A DNA stretch of 64,000 nucleotides. Origin: Rhizoclosmatium globosum. Taxonomy: Eukaryota; Chytridiomycota; Chytridiomycetes; Chytridiales; Chytriomycetaceae. Made by a program: the position numbers and the translations under genes. The stretch covers positions 1 to 64,000 of the forward strand of contig MCGO01000166.1 in assembly GCA_002104985.1 (NCBI GenBank), written 5' to 3'. Shown piece by piece: positions 45,923 to 57,361 of this stretch. The notes under the pieces are model-generated. The model did no database searches and was not told where the DNA came from. It saw nothing but the letters and a program-made list of their open reading frames with translations. Position 1 is the first letter of the stretch. Every line of letters starts with the position of its first letter.

Positions 45923-48089
45923 TTAACTAGTTCTTTGTTTTTGCTCACGCAACTGTGCCTCCAACTCTTCAAAATCCAGATCCGTCACCTCTGACTGAAA
46001 CTTCTCCAAAGAGACAAGTTTAATGTTTTGGTTTGCAGCTCCCGTGTAGTGTTCGCCTTTCTTGATAACTGTTGCGCTATTGGCTGGTAAATATTTAATC
46101 TCTTGGACAGATTGGACCGGTTTGGTATGTTTGAGAATTTCATGGGACTCCACTGCCTTAACTTGTACAACAGGCCCGACCGGCTTGACAAACTCCATAA
46201 GTTCAGCAGACACCAAAGATTCAAAGTCAGCGAGCTTTACAGATTTAAGACTTTCAAGAGAATCCATGGACTTGACAGGCTTGATGCATTCAACAAAAAC
46301 CACAGATTCAATAGAATGGGCAGCTATAGTGGGCTCAATACGGACAGAAAGGACACCAACGTCAACGGGTCTCACAAACTGGACAGGCGCAACAGAGTCA
46401 TCAGAGTTAACAGGTTCCATTGATTTGACAGACTTGACAAATTCAACGGACTCAACATAGTCAACAAGTACAACAGAATCAACTGCTCCAACAACCTGGA
46501 CAGGTTTGATAGATCCAGATTCAACAGACTTGACAAAATCAACAGGATCTGTAGAGTCAACAAACTTGACAGTATCGACAGTTTCCACAGACTCAATAGA
46601 CTTCTCACGTGCAACAACCTACCAGAGGTAACATCCTTGATACACTCAACAAGCACCATGGATTGGAGAGATTCGAAACACTCAATAGACTCCATATGCG
46701 GACCAAGTGCAACAGTATCAACAGCTTCCATAGATTCGACAGGATCAACTAGTTCATCAGAATCCACAGGTTGGGCTGGCTCAACTCGCACAACTGAAGT
46801 GACGGCCCTGACAGACTGAGCAGATTTTACGCAGCCAAGCTCTACAGGCTTGATAGACTGAACAGCCTCTGTGGAGTCAACACATTTGATCTGTTTGACA
46901 AGTTTGATGGACTCGGTAGTGTCGGCACACTCAGCAGGCACATTAGAGGCGGAAGGTTGAATGGAATGGACAAGCTCAATAGGCTCAATAGTCTCAGCAG
47001 GCTCGGTAGGCTCGGTAGGCTCGGTAGGCTTAACAGGCTTCACAGTTTCAACGCGTTTGGTAAGTTCCATAGGCATAGCTTGCTTGACAAGCTCGACCCG
47101 TTCGACAAGTTCAACAGACTCCACAGGGTCTGCAGACTGAACAGGATCGGCATGATCGACTGGATCGACTGGATCCACAGGATCCACAGGGTTCAGGGAA
47201 GGCTAATTAGAATTAATGATGAGCCATAAATAAAAAAAATGTCGAGACTTACAGTCGCAACACACAGCTCAAGTCGCCGACCATTCCAGATAAACCCGTC
47301 ATACATTACTAATGTTGCATGAGTACTATCACCGATAAAAACTTAACACTTACCGATTGCTGTTTCTACATCCTCGTAAGCATTCATTGTTATCATTCCA
47401 AACCCCTTTGAGCGACCCTGGCTGTCAGTCTCAATGTCCACACGAGTTACTTTTCCAGCCTCGGAGAAAAGATTGTTGAGGTCCTGCCATTTTGCTGATC
47501 GCGCAATGTTTTTGATTTCAATAACGAGGCTCTGATTTGTTGAAGAGCTTGCACTGACAGCGTTCGTGTTCTCAGTGGCGGTGGACGTAGCTGCAACAGA
47601 TGGCAGTGATACCTTGGATGATATCGTGTTCAACTCAAACTCAAATAAAACTTAGAAAGAATACTAACAACAGTTGGGAAGGTTTCCTGCATGAAGCTCC
47701 GGTCTTCGCAGACTTCCATATGGACGCCTTCAATCAATTGAAGGTTGAGTTTTGCTGACGTTTGATATTTGATACACATTGAGAGAGGCTGCCAACAAAG
47801 AGAGCACACGTCGCATATGGATCCTTGTAAGTGCGATTTCCAAGTTGCGGGGCTTTAACGTCTTGACCAGCGTGAAGCTTGCGAATCATCTAAGAATATG
47901 AATGAGGACGACGTCGGAAGAATAAAGTAAATCAACTGCGCACTTTTGGAGGTTTACAACAGAAATAGTTTCATCTTTTCCCACTTCAATCGGCCTTTTG
48001 TTGACTTCACAAATCCAACGGCCCAACGCCGAGTATATTTTCGAGGAGGTGAATTCTAGCGTCAAGGGTTCTATCGTCGATTTGGACAT
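45923..48089 (-). CDS. RRM protein with long Val/Pro/Asp repeat tail
   Basis: Minus strand. A first exon near 48089 (MSKSTIEPLTLEFTSSKIYS) and a second with LFVGSLS (RNP2-like) precede a clear RRM: VIEIKNIARSAKWQDLNNLF, RSKGFGMITM (RNP1), then across a 45-nt intron MYDGFIWNGRRLELCVATP. After a 50-nt intron comes a tail of about 420 residues built from tri- and hexapeptide variants of xPV / xSV (DPVDPVDPVDHADPVQSADP...), ending in a charged helix (FEELEAQLREQKQRTS). A candidate 29-nt intron lies at 47640-47668. Two one-base frame breaks (about 46617 in the tail and 47780 before the RRM) make it either recently damaged or affected by base errors. Likely RNA-binding with a self-associating tail; function unknown. 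Confidence 0.6.
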
Positions 48090-48141
48090 CTCGTCAAGCC
48101 ACTGAGGAACCTTCTTTCAATGAGCCAACGCTTTCGATGAG

Positions 48142-48473
48142 ATGTATGCATTCAGCGGCTTTAACGACGCTCATCGAATGATTCCTGCTGAAGCAATCAC
48201 ACCCGAAAGGCTGAACAAGATATTTCAATGATTGCCGGTACTTCGAATTCAAACAAATATGAAGAGACTTCAGCGAACAACGTCGAATCAGACTTTGAAT
48301 CAGAAAGCCGCGATAAGAGCCCTGTGTCGATTTCGACCCTCCCTTGCAGATATGGCTTTCGCCTCAGAGAATCAGAATGTCTTGATAATCTACATATTTT
48401 CATTCGAACGGCAATCAGTGGAGAGACAATTGACATTGAGCAACATCAGAACAATTGCGGTGGCTTCATTTGA
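48142..48473 (+). CDS. Small unrecognised acidic/Ser-rich protein
   Basis: Divergent from the RRM-tail gene, 53 bases away. A 29-codon frame from 48142 (MYAFSGFNDAHRMIPAEAIT) ends in a TGA that overlaps the ATG of an 81-codon frame (48228-48473: ETSANNVESDFESESRDKSP...). They could be joined by an unseen splice or be unrelated. No family recognised. Confidence 0.3.
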
Positions 48474-48809
48474 TTCATTTCGTTCGATGATATTATTCGC
48501 ACTGGCACCATTGTCGTCCGTCAATCTTGAATACAAAACTGTTTGCTAGTCACAGTGATAGTAATCTCTTGACGCATGTCTGGATGGCAACCGTTGTGGC
48601 ATGCTTTTGGGACTGTTTTCATTGAACAAAGACGAGTCCAAAAAGTGTTTCAATCAATCTACTCAAATCTGCTACATCATTGATTAAATGGCTGCTATGG
48701 ATAACCAACAGATAAGGGACTCAATGACTCCCGCCATGACTCAAGTTCGCAAACTCCGTCTGTGTCTGACTTCTCCTACCCAACAAACAGGCATTCCACT
48801 GATCATTTG
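48474..48809. other. No gene recognised
   Basis: Short interrupted frames only. Confidence 0.35.
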
Positions 48810-49220
48810 TAATTGAACTTTTGGCGAGCCAACTCAACAGAATTCTCTCTCCTCACTAGACGCTCAGCCTTCCTGCGCCCTCAAGCAACCTCACATTGCT
48901 CCTCGTTTTGCATAATATCCACGTTCACCCCTTCAAACTCAAGCATTCAACCAATACTCGCAGTCTTGCAGCAAATAAAACGTCGTTCACAAACAATCAT
49001 CACTCACAGGCATCAACCATTATATGTGTCTTATATCTCTTCGGTGTCCCTTGCAACAAATATTTGGCGGATTCATCCATCAGTAATAATGCCTCTGAGA
49101 ATTTCGACCTTATTGACGTGTTGCTGCAAAGGTTTGGCATTAACGGAGTCGGAGGAGGAATGAAGGAGAGTGCCGAACCATCACATGATTTGCCGGCGTA
49201 TGCGTCAAACCTCTGAAGAC
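48810..49220 (+). pseudogene. Family A copy 11 (diverged, with C-terminal end)
   Basis: Recognisable by TTCACAAACAATCATCACTC and the following block, which match the end of the family Thr-rich tract. An open frame (48896-49216) finishes ENFDLIDVLLQRFGINGVGG and SHDLPAYASNL*, the same ending as the remnant at about 3718-3785, so this probably represents the true C-terminus of an older subfamily. The middle (acidic/Lys) region is missing. Confidence 0.4.
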
Positions 49221-50930
49221 AGCTAATACAAGCCAATTCCCCAACGTTTCATGGAGAACGGGTGGTGTAAAAGGTGACTGAAAGATGGCGGTCATGCGAT
49301 TATTCCGTGAAACTGCTCAGTATTCACTGGAAACTTCCTGGCTTTAATTGATTAGTGTTGCGCGTTTCTTGATATAAGTGAGTAGAATGCAGTGAAAGGC
49401 GGAAGATGAATCGCGGAATGAGATAGTTGTAGGTGGATGACTGGATGCGAATGAAGGAGGACTCACGTGTCCGTGTCCCCCAACTGGCTCAATGCATTTT
49501 GATATAGTAATTAGGGTTGTATCTCTGTTGGGTGTAGTCTGGCTGGTGGTTTCGCGAGGTGAGTGGTGTCGTGTCCGAGCTTTCTTTCTTCCCTTTCATT
49601 CGATTGATTCGCGGATATTCCTCAAAATAAATAAAACGTATGCATCGTGTTTCAATGAAATTGAACGAATGAGTAATGTGTATTCGATAAATTGTGGCTG
49701 CACGTAGAGAAGTATAACAGATTAAATTAAACGTCAGAGATAATTGAAGGATGAAAGAAGTGGACAGCACATCATTTCCATTACATCCTTTCGTGCGCGT
49801 GCTACTTCTCACGTTGAGACTTCTTTGAACATTTGATGGAAACAATAAATAGCAAAGTACACTCCATCCACCTTGTCCCAACTGCCACCACCTTCACAAC
49901 CCACCACGGACATACGTTCTTACCGCCAATGTGAATTCAGCAAGTCCCTTCGAACCAATGCCCACCTTGGTCATGTGCAATCTGGCTGTCAAACACAATT
50001 CGAGACAGAAGAGGTAACCATATTCCGTTCGTCCGTGCTTCTTAGAAAAGATCTCTTGACTGGAGAACTCGTCTCGTGTCTGGCTCTATGAAAGGGTACT
50101 GATGCAAAGCACTCTGAGCTCCCCTCCTCTCTCGGAGTATCTCCTCACACACCTGTCTAACCAATGCTTCCACTCCTTAGAAGAATCCCGAGTCGCCGTA
50201 TTATCGAATCAAAGACTACGTGACAACCATAACACAATCACCCACGGATTGTACGAATTCGACGCAGTGGTGAGTGAGACACGCTGGGAAAGACAAGAAT
50301 ACTGAGCCTTCGTTCCAACAGTGAGAGAAGAAAGACTTTTGAATCTACCCCAAGCAAATCTACTGTTTATTCCTCGTGACGCATTCACTGATTCCACAGC
50401 AAGAGAATGAAGAAGTTATGTGGACATTGAATCCACCCTCAGCAATCCACCATCGTCTATTCCCTGTGACTCAAATCCAATACCGATTGTGTTCTACATT
50501 TCGAAACTCGCCATAAAATAGACCCCCTTCTTCAGCGTTGCCAATTGCCCCACTTCAGTATTCATCTCTCTACAATTCTTCTTCCTCCTTACTTCCATCG
50601 TTACGCGAACCTCCAATGTACCAATATCATAAGCTTTTAAGTTGCGCAAAAGTCGTCTTGTTCCAGGATTAAATACTTGAAAGCTCTCTCTGTTGGCGTC
50701 GCGCAACTCGAAATTGTGAAACCGTTATAGAATGTGAGCACACGGCAATCCCTATTTCCCTTAAATGCAATGTATATGGAGGATGGACTGAATCGGTTGA
50801 TTGATGGCTTTGTGGGCAACTCTCCTTGCCAACAAAACGAAGCTGGAGCATTCAACCCTTCAGTTTTGCTTTCATTTGAACAATTTCGCTTTTTTTAATA
50901 GCATCTAACCGATTTTTGTTGGCAGAGAAG
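49221..50930. repeat. Upstream cassette, copy 4
   Basis: As in the other cassettes; about 30 bp of the left part is missing near 49370. The MEDGLNRL block lies at about 50776. Leads into family A copy 12. Confidence 0.5.
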
Positions 50931-50939
50931 AGTTCAAGG

Positions 50940-52790
50940 TGTTATTGGTGTGAGCAGGCCAGCCCTTTTGTCCGAGTCGCTGTCTCTTCCCCTTCCCCGA
51001 ATCCCTCATCGACAGCACAAACCCCACCAACCTACAATCAACCAAAGACTGAAGACTTCAACGCCCTCCTTCTCGCAGAGTCTCTGAACAACTCGACCCA
51101 ATCCACAAACCAGACAAACCAGACGACTTTGACGCAGCGACACCCTGGGCAAAAGGTGTGCAAACATCTGCTGTAAAGCCTTGGACAATGAGCCAGAGTA
51201 CTCGTTGTCAGCGCTACCTCTAAAGTTTCCATGGAACCATTCTTTCGCTGCCTCTCTATTCCTTCCCAACAAATCCACCTCAAACTACATCCGCCTACCC
51301 TGCTGCAGCAATGCCTGACCCTCAACCATCTACTATTCCACGCGACGAAACAAACCTATTTATGTGTTCGGAACTTGGCCCTCTTCGGTATGAGGCTGTT
51401 GCGCATACGACTTCAACTTCAACCGTCGCGCAAACTCAAACAGGTCAATCAAATCAACAACGTCAACTGGAATTTCTATTTTGAAGTTTACCTCAACCTA
51501 CACATCGACATCTACAACTTCTTCTTACTTCCACAAACAATCATTCTTTCCAGACATCAAACCCTTACAGCTATCACATATTCCGTTCATTTCTGTCGCT
51601 GACTTTGGCGCAAATATTCGACGCGTTCTTGCGGAACAGCTGTCTCAGTTTCATTCCTATCAGTCATTCACAAATGCTGGAAACGATGCTCCAATTTCTT
51701 TGCCTACTGTAACAAACGCTGGAAGTTCTACGACGTTAGTTTAAAGTGACGGAGAGGAGGGAAGTCGCGATGACAGATCATGGGTCGGAGGTTGATGATG
51801 TTGGAAGTCTTGACGTCGGAGTGGCTGCAGGGGAAATGAAGACAAAAAACAAGAAGAAGAGGAAAAAGGAGAAGGTTGCGGTTGCTGGTGTTGAAGGCGA
51901 AGGTAGATGTGGCGCCGGAGAAGGTTGATACGGTGCTTGAGTTGGAGTCCTCATCAGAAACTCAAGCAGTCGACGTTTCTAAAATGGATGTGGCATTGGC
52001 TGAGGTTCAGTACTCGGTTTCGCGGTCGGAGTCATGTGCAGAAAGTATATATGGTGCAGTCGTCTTGGATCAAGATGAGGACACAATCCAACGAATATTG
52101 ATTCACTGCTTCAGCACACGCGTATATCATGGACAAGTTAGTTTGAACTCTTTTATACAACCTTTACCTTAAAATCAAGGTGAGCTCTTTGTATTTGTTT
52201 TGGGAAATGTACTGAACGCAAACAGGAAACCCGAACCTTACCAATCTCAGTTACAGTCCCCCCTACAATTGCACATCATCAAATACCAACGTCAACGACC
52301 CATTCATCTGCAAGCAACCTCAAAACACTTTCGAAATCACTGCAGTCACATTCATCAAAAACAGCTCCTCCAAGTCGCATCGGTATCGACTCTCCCTGCA
52401 TTGTTTCCTTCCCACAAACGTCAAAAATTGACAGCACTCCTGAAGCAGCACCAAACCAATTGAAACTTTTCTATATGCCCTTGCCCGTAAACGTATTGGG
52501 TTTCCCTCCCTCTCCCTCCACAAAACATACTCATAACCCAAATTGCCACGGACAAGACCCTTCACGTCTCCGTCATAGTCGACAACATATCCACAAAAGA
52601 AACCCCCAAACCACACTCCCAAACGACGCATCTACTCTCGACTCCCCCATTTCCCAAACCACACCTATATCCACACCTGAACCGAACTCGTGCGCATACA
52701 ATCGGATATCTCTACTCAAAAGCAAGACCTCGACAAAAAGATGGAGGATATCCGTGCAGAAGAAGGAATCGTCTGAAGGCTAGTGGTGTT
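50940..52790 (+). pseudogene. Family A copy 12
   Basis: N-terminal Pro/Ser block (VAVSSPSPNPSSTAQTPPTY, about 50965), helix, Ser/Thr tract, and a frame 51481-51744 ending in ANIRRVLAEQLSQFHSYQSF and a stop. The Lys patch (KNKKKRKKEKVAVAGVE) is in another frame. The acidic block 51876-52172 is open (TVLELESSSETQAVDV). The intron (about 52181-52226, GTGAGCTC...GCAAACAG) and the C-terminal half follow, the latter with VASVSTLPALFPSHKRQKLT matching copy 1. The end (52460-52783) is a Pro/Ser/Thr-rich frame not seen in other copies. Confidence 0.5.
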
Positions 52791-52839
52791 TGGGAAGGGA
52801 CGGAGTGTTGAGATGTACCGATGGATGGTGATTAATGTA

Positions 52840-53600
52840 CTGAACTCATAAGCGGAGTTTGAACGGGGAGTCGAAGAGTTCGTGTTGGTGAGTGGTTTGT
52901 TTTTTTGGGTTTACTCAATTTACGACTTACAGGTTTTTCCTTACGTGTAGTATCATTCAATAGCGTATCAAACTCATTGGCGGAGTTAATACGGGAAGCT
53001 GGAAAGCGAAGTTGGTGGTGGTTTGGTTTTTAGGCGACGTTTACTCAATTTGCAACTTAGGCCTCTTGTTGAGCGTGGTTTTGTTTATTAACATACCGAA
53101 CTCTGGTAAAGTTGGGACGGGGATTCCGAGATTCAGGGTTGGTAAGTTGGTTTGCTTTTTTGACCAGGTTTATTGAATTTACGACTTTCAGTGCCCTCGT
53201 TGTACGCAACGCCATTCAGTAACATGCAGAACTCATAGCCGCAGTTGAAACTGGGAGTCGGAAAATGAGGTGGGCGATTTGCTTATTCCCTCGCATTTAC
53301 TCAAATTAAGACTTGCAGTTCTCTCGTAGTACAGAACGTCAATTAATAACATACTGAACTCACAGCCGAAGTTGGAACCGGGAGTCGGAGAGTTCATGTT
53401 GGTGAGTGATTTGCTTTCTTCTTCGCTCGCAGTTATTCAATTTACAACCTACAGGTCCCTCACAGTACTGAACATCTTTTAATAGCGTCCCAAAGTCAAA
53501 GACGAAGCTGGAACGGGAAGTGTTGGTGTTGGTGAGTGGTTTACTTTTTTGCTGAATGTATTCAATGTACAACTTGCAGCTCTCTTTTTACGCACAGTAT
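52840..53600 (+). repeat. Array of six exon-intron modules
   Basis: Units of about 125 bp, each an exon-like piece of 75-85 nt (typical core GAAGTTGGAACGGGAGTCGG) followed by a T-rich intron (GTGAGT or GTAAGT ... CTCAATTTACGACTTACAG). Donors fall at about 52887, 53013, 53141, 53267 (GCGATT, degenerate), 53402 and 53533. Exon frames have stops, so the present array is not translatable throughout. Isolated modules occur next to family A copies at 6.7, 18.4, 23.4 and 33.2 kb. Confidence 0.65.
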
Positions 53601-54152
53601 CATTTCAAGTTGGTAAACTGCAAGCACTGTTTGGATATTATCAGCAAATTTCCGTTAACTGGCTGGCTCTGTTGCCTGTGCAAGAGTGACGAGTTGCATC
53701 TGTTCAGGACGTTCGAATCAGGGATTTGGTGCAGAATGGTTGAGGATAGCAATGAGGCGTGGTGTGCCAGAATGCAATCTCTGTTTAGTGTGAGTTGATG
53801 GTGTTGTATCTGTGTATAATCACACAATCAGCTCGTACACATGTCCAATACCATGTCACATCACCCTTAATGTCGTTGCCAAAGCCACTTGCAACTCTAT
53901 TTTCACACATTTGATTACTTCAGTTCAGAATAAAGTTGGTTTATTGTTCAACCCATTTCAGTTGTTGTCACTTTGAAACTTTAGAAATATATGCAAGGAC
54001 AAGGAAACTGTTTGTTTCATTGTTGCAATTGCTTTAACGAAAAAGTGTATGAACCCAGTACTGAAAGAAACTGATAGTAATGTGTACCCAATAAATGAAT
54101 TCAGACTGCTACCAGCTTAAATAGCAGTGGGTTAGTATGGGAATGGGAGTGG
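53601..54152. other. No gene recognised
   Basis: One 80-codon plus frame (53556-53798), Cys-containing (LTGWLCCLCKSDELHLF), starts inside the last module; the remainder is AT-rich and empty. Confidence 0.35.
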
Positions 54153-54540
54153 GGTGTGGCTGCGAGGGTTCTCCATCGGACGATCGCGTGGTGTCTTCAG
54201 GATTCCCAGGCTCATCATCGGACCATCGCGTGGTGTCTTCAGAATCACTGCCCTTGATGTGCTAGAAGAGGGTATTAAATAAAAGGGAGGGGGTGTGGCT
54301 GCGAGGGTTCTCCATCGGACCATCGCGTGGTGTCTTCAGGATTCCCAGGCTCATCATCGGACCATCGAGTGGTGTCTTCAGAATCACTGCCCTTGATGTG
54401 CTAGAAGAGGGTATTAAATAAAAGGGAGGGGGTGTGGCTGCGAGGGTTCTCCATCGGACCATCGCGTGGTGTCTTCAGGATTCCCAGGCTCATCATCGGA
54501 CCATCGCGTGGTGTCTTCAGAATCACTGCCCTTGATGTGG
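54153..54540. repeat. 139-bp tandem repeat, about 2.8 copies
   Basis: GGTGTGGCTGCGAGGG recurs at 54153, 54292 and 54431. Each unit also contains two tandem copies of a roughly 40-bp piece (ATCGGACCATCGCGTGGTGT). On the minus strand the first unit reads SDSEDTTRWSDDEPGNPED, an acidic repeat joined upstream to an exon-like frame starting near 54704; later units change frame because 139 is not a multiple of 3. Confidence 0.8.
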
Positions 54541-55587
54541 AGGTAGCTGGGAAGTGTGGCTGGTTTGGGGAAAGATGAATAGGCATGAATTTGCTTTTTG
54601 TTGTTGTTGTGGCAGAGCTGACAATTTTGTGCGTGAAAATTGTCAATAGATTGAGGGTGCAAAGACAAACAAATAGTAACTTTATCACGTGGCTCATTCC
54701 ACAAAAACAGGCTTTACTTACATTACACCCACTCCGAGACACGTCCCATTCCACATCCATTTAATCCAAGATGACTCACTGCTCACTTCAACCCACTTTA
54801 ACTCTCACTCACACGCGCACACTCGATTACTCAAACAACAAGGTCATCATTCAAAATACATACCTTGCCATGTTTCATCAATCTCCTCGCACTGGCTGCG
54901 TTGATTGAGTCCAGGTTTAATTAGATGAGTGACCCAGTCATTGTGTTGATGATGGCGGCGGAATTTTGATTGTGATTCTCAAGATAGTAACTTTCCGACC
55001 ACGGATAGCAGAATCGCAATTAAACTTTTCTTGCGCAGCTTTTCGATGGCGACAGCTGTCCATTCTAAAAATATTTTTTTAGAAGATTATTGATATGTGC
55101 AGAAGCACTCCGATATAACTTACCAAACCATTGTATTGTTTGAAACACACTGTCGCCGGCTTAAAGGCCTAACACAACCTTCATACGCGTCGCTACTCCA
55201 TTGATAAAGACGATTCTGGGATTGAGAAGTTTGGGAGCAGTGACCAGTATGAATGTGATATGGATTCACTGTTGAGCACCCTGTACATAAATGTCCAATT
55301 TGTCATTGTTTCTTGCAGTATCGTGTCTGTGTTGAAAAATTAACTAACTGAAACGATCACTGATACCTCACCCCTTCAACCCAATGTATTCACATTTATC
55401 AATCATATTCAGCTCCAAACGTTTCAGTAGATCATATAGGCTTAATATAAAGCAAATCACGCTTGTGGGTTATTCTATGAAGGGGGAAAGTTGGAAGTCA
55501 ACAAAGACGGTGAGGAAAGGAGAAAAAATTTAAAAGAGGATAGGAAGAAAAGTCCAAAAAACTCACAATCATTATTTCGCCAAATAT
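54541..55587. other. No gene assigned
   Basis: The minus-strand frame 54414-54704 (MWNEPRDKVTICLSLH...) leads into the repeat and may be a small gene's 5' part. 54900-55587 holds splice-like sites but no recognisable exon. Confidence 0.35.
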
Positions 55588-55953
55588 TCAGAATATGCTT
55601 GATTTGTGCTGATGATGTTGAACGATTTGATTGGCTTTCGTCATCTCCAATTTCAAATTTTCATCCAGTCCATTCATGAAGCCCTCATCTTTTCTGCATC
55701 CTGCCACTCCTTCTATGTGCATGCGCTGAGGTCTGACAGATTGATAGACAGTTTCGAAGGAGATGCGACTCGTTTCCTTTGCATATGCGACAGGTTGGTG
55801 GCCATCGAAACTGATGTTGACAGTTACTGAGTGTTGAAGCAGCTCCAAGCTGTTTGAATGGTAGTTGGCGCCGTTTTGATTCAAGTCTTTGACGCCAATG
55901 TCGAGCTTCGGGTAACGGTGTCGACTGATATGAGAGTGCCTCAAAATCCTCAT
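55588..55953 (-). CDS. Unrecognised protein, family C member 3
   Basis: A 121-codon minus frame (MRILRHSHISRHRYPKLDIG...) with KETSRISFETVYQSVRPQRM and LDENLKLEMTKANQ, alignable by eye with the frames at 12.2 and 29.3 kb over about 90 residues. Diverged well beyond the near-identity of those two, so this is an older paralogue. No domain recognised. Confidence 0.4.
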   Translation of the reverse strand: MRILRHSHISRHRYPKLDIGVKDLNQNGANYHSNSLELLQHSVTVNISFDGHQPVAYAKETSRISFETVYQSVRPQRMHIEGVAGCRKDEGFMNGLDENLKLEMTKANQIVQHHQHKSSIF

Positions 55954-56830
55954 CTTGACAATGGCATACTACAATGTTGAATACAGTATCACAATCCAGA
56001 AACAATATTGTTTCGAGAGTTCATGAAACTAACAGGCATCAACCCAACTGGAAAGAACGGTCCGTCCGTTGGTATTCATTCCTGACGACGAAACCTCGAC
56101 AACATTGTCACTACAAAGTAGCGATTATTGTTTAAGGAACAAGAAAAGACTTACTTCAATCTGCTTCCTCGAACTTATTGGAATATAGTTGTCAAAGTAG
56201 AGCCAACTGGCCATCAATTCTCCAACTTGACTACAAGAAAGCAGTTATTGTACTTTATCCACGATTGAACTCACTTTGCTTCCGAATCTTCTAATCTTGG
56301 AGCTGGACGCTATTCAGTCACAATTGTTGTCAAACTGGAGCGAACTTGCGTTTGATCCTCTCGAATCTCCTAAACTTGGAATTGGCCGCTTCAGTCACAA
56401 TCTCAAATCCAACAACAGCAATCAGAGAAGCTGTCGTTTCTGAACCTCCTTACAAACACCCAAATAGTCCACGCACAGCAGTTATGGATGAAAATAACTT
56501 GTATCCATGTGGATGTGACTCTGTAATCATTTAGACTGCCGAAACAAGAGTGATTGTCAGGGTTCTGAAAATCAGGGAGACGGAGCACAACAGCGACAAC
56601 CCATCTCATCCTTTGGCGAAAGTATGAAGCAGAAACAAAATGGGCTGTGCTCAATTTCAGAGGTGTCGGGCGGAGTTGCACATTGAAATGCTGAAGGCAA
56701 GAGAAGATTGTTGCATCAGCCATGAATCTGTTGGTAGTCAAGTATCACCTCTGTCATATAAGTCAAGCCAGCTACAGTATTGAGTAGAATTCGCGAGTCC
56801 AATCTTTCCAGTCAATGATGAGGCCACACG
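55954..56830. other. No gene assigned
   Basis: Short frames on both strands (56346-56534 plus, 56403-56741 minus) and several GTAAG/TAG pairs; possibly further exons of the family C gene, but not joinable. Confidence 0.3.
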
Positions 56831-57169
56831 TTGGCAGAATCAAAGAGTGGTATGGGGTTCTTCTTTCAACTCGCGTTTGCTAAAACCGTCGCATTTGATA
56901 AGATGTTGAAATACAAAGACGAATATTACCATGAATGCCGTCCGTGTTCAATAATCGAGAGCCACACACTCCAACAGCCAAGTATCACAGTCATCGTTGT
57001 CCAATCTCTCAGAAACATTACAGCAGGCCGCGACACCAGGATGCGAAGTAAAATGTTTCCCAAACTGATTTGCGACATTCCGAATGCCGACATCTGGAGC
57101 TTTGGTGTGTCGTTACTGAAGTTGGCTGGAGATTTGTTGCTGCAATATTGTTGTGTGGTGGAATGGTGA
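56831..57169 (+). pseudogene. Protein kinase domain fragment
   Basis: A 112-codon frame. Residues around 90-100 read ADIWSFGVSLLKLAGD, matching kinase subdomain IX (D-x-W-S-F-G). An earlier stretch, TVAFDKMLKYKDEYYHEC, resembles subdomains II-III, though the invariant Lys of VAxK is not in place. The catalytic HRD and DFG motifs are absent, about 120 residues being missing between the two parts. A relic or a pseudokinase exon; family not determined. Confidence 0.4.
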
Positions 57170-57361
57170 ACTATTGTTTGATGAGGAGCTGAATGGTACC
57201 ATGGTTGGGCAGCAACATCAACAAATCTATTTTCGAGTACTAGTAGTTGGTCCAGCTGCGGTTGATGGATGGATTCGAGTCAAGTTGAGTGAGTGGCGGA
57301 GAGAAGGCGTCGTTGGTTCTCCTTCAATGTGTGGTCTTTGAGGCTTCTTTCAGTCAATGAA

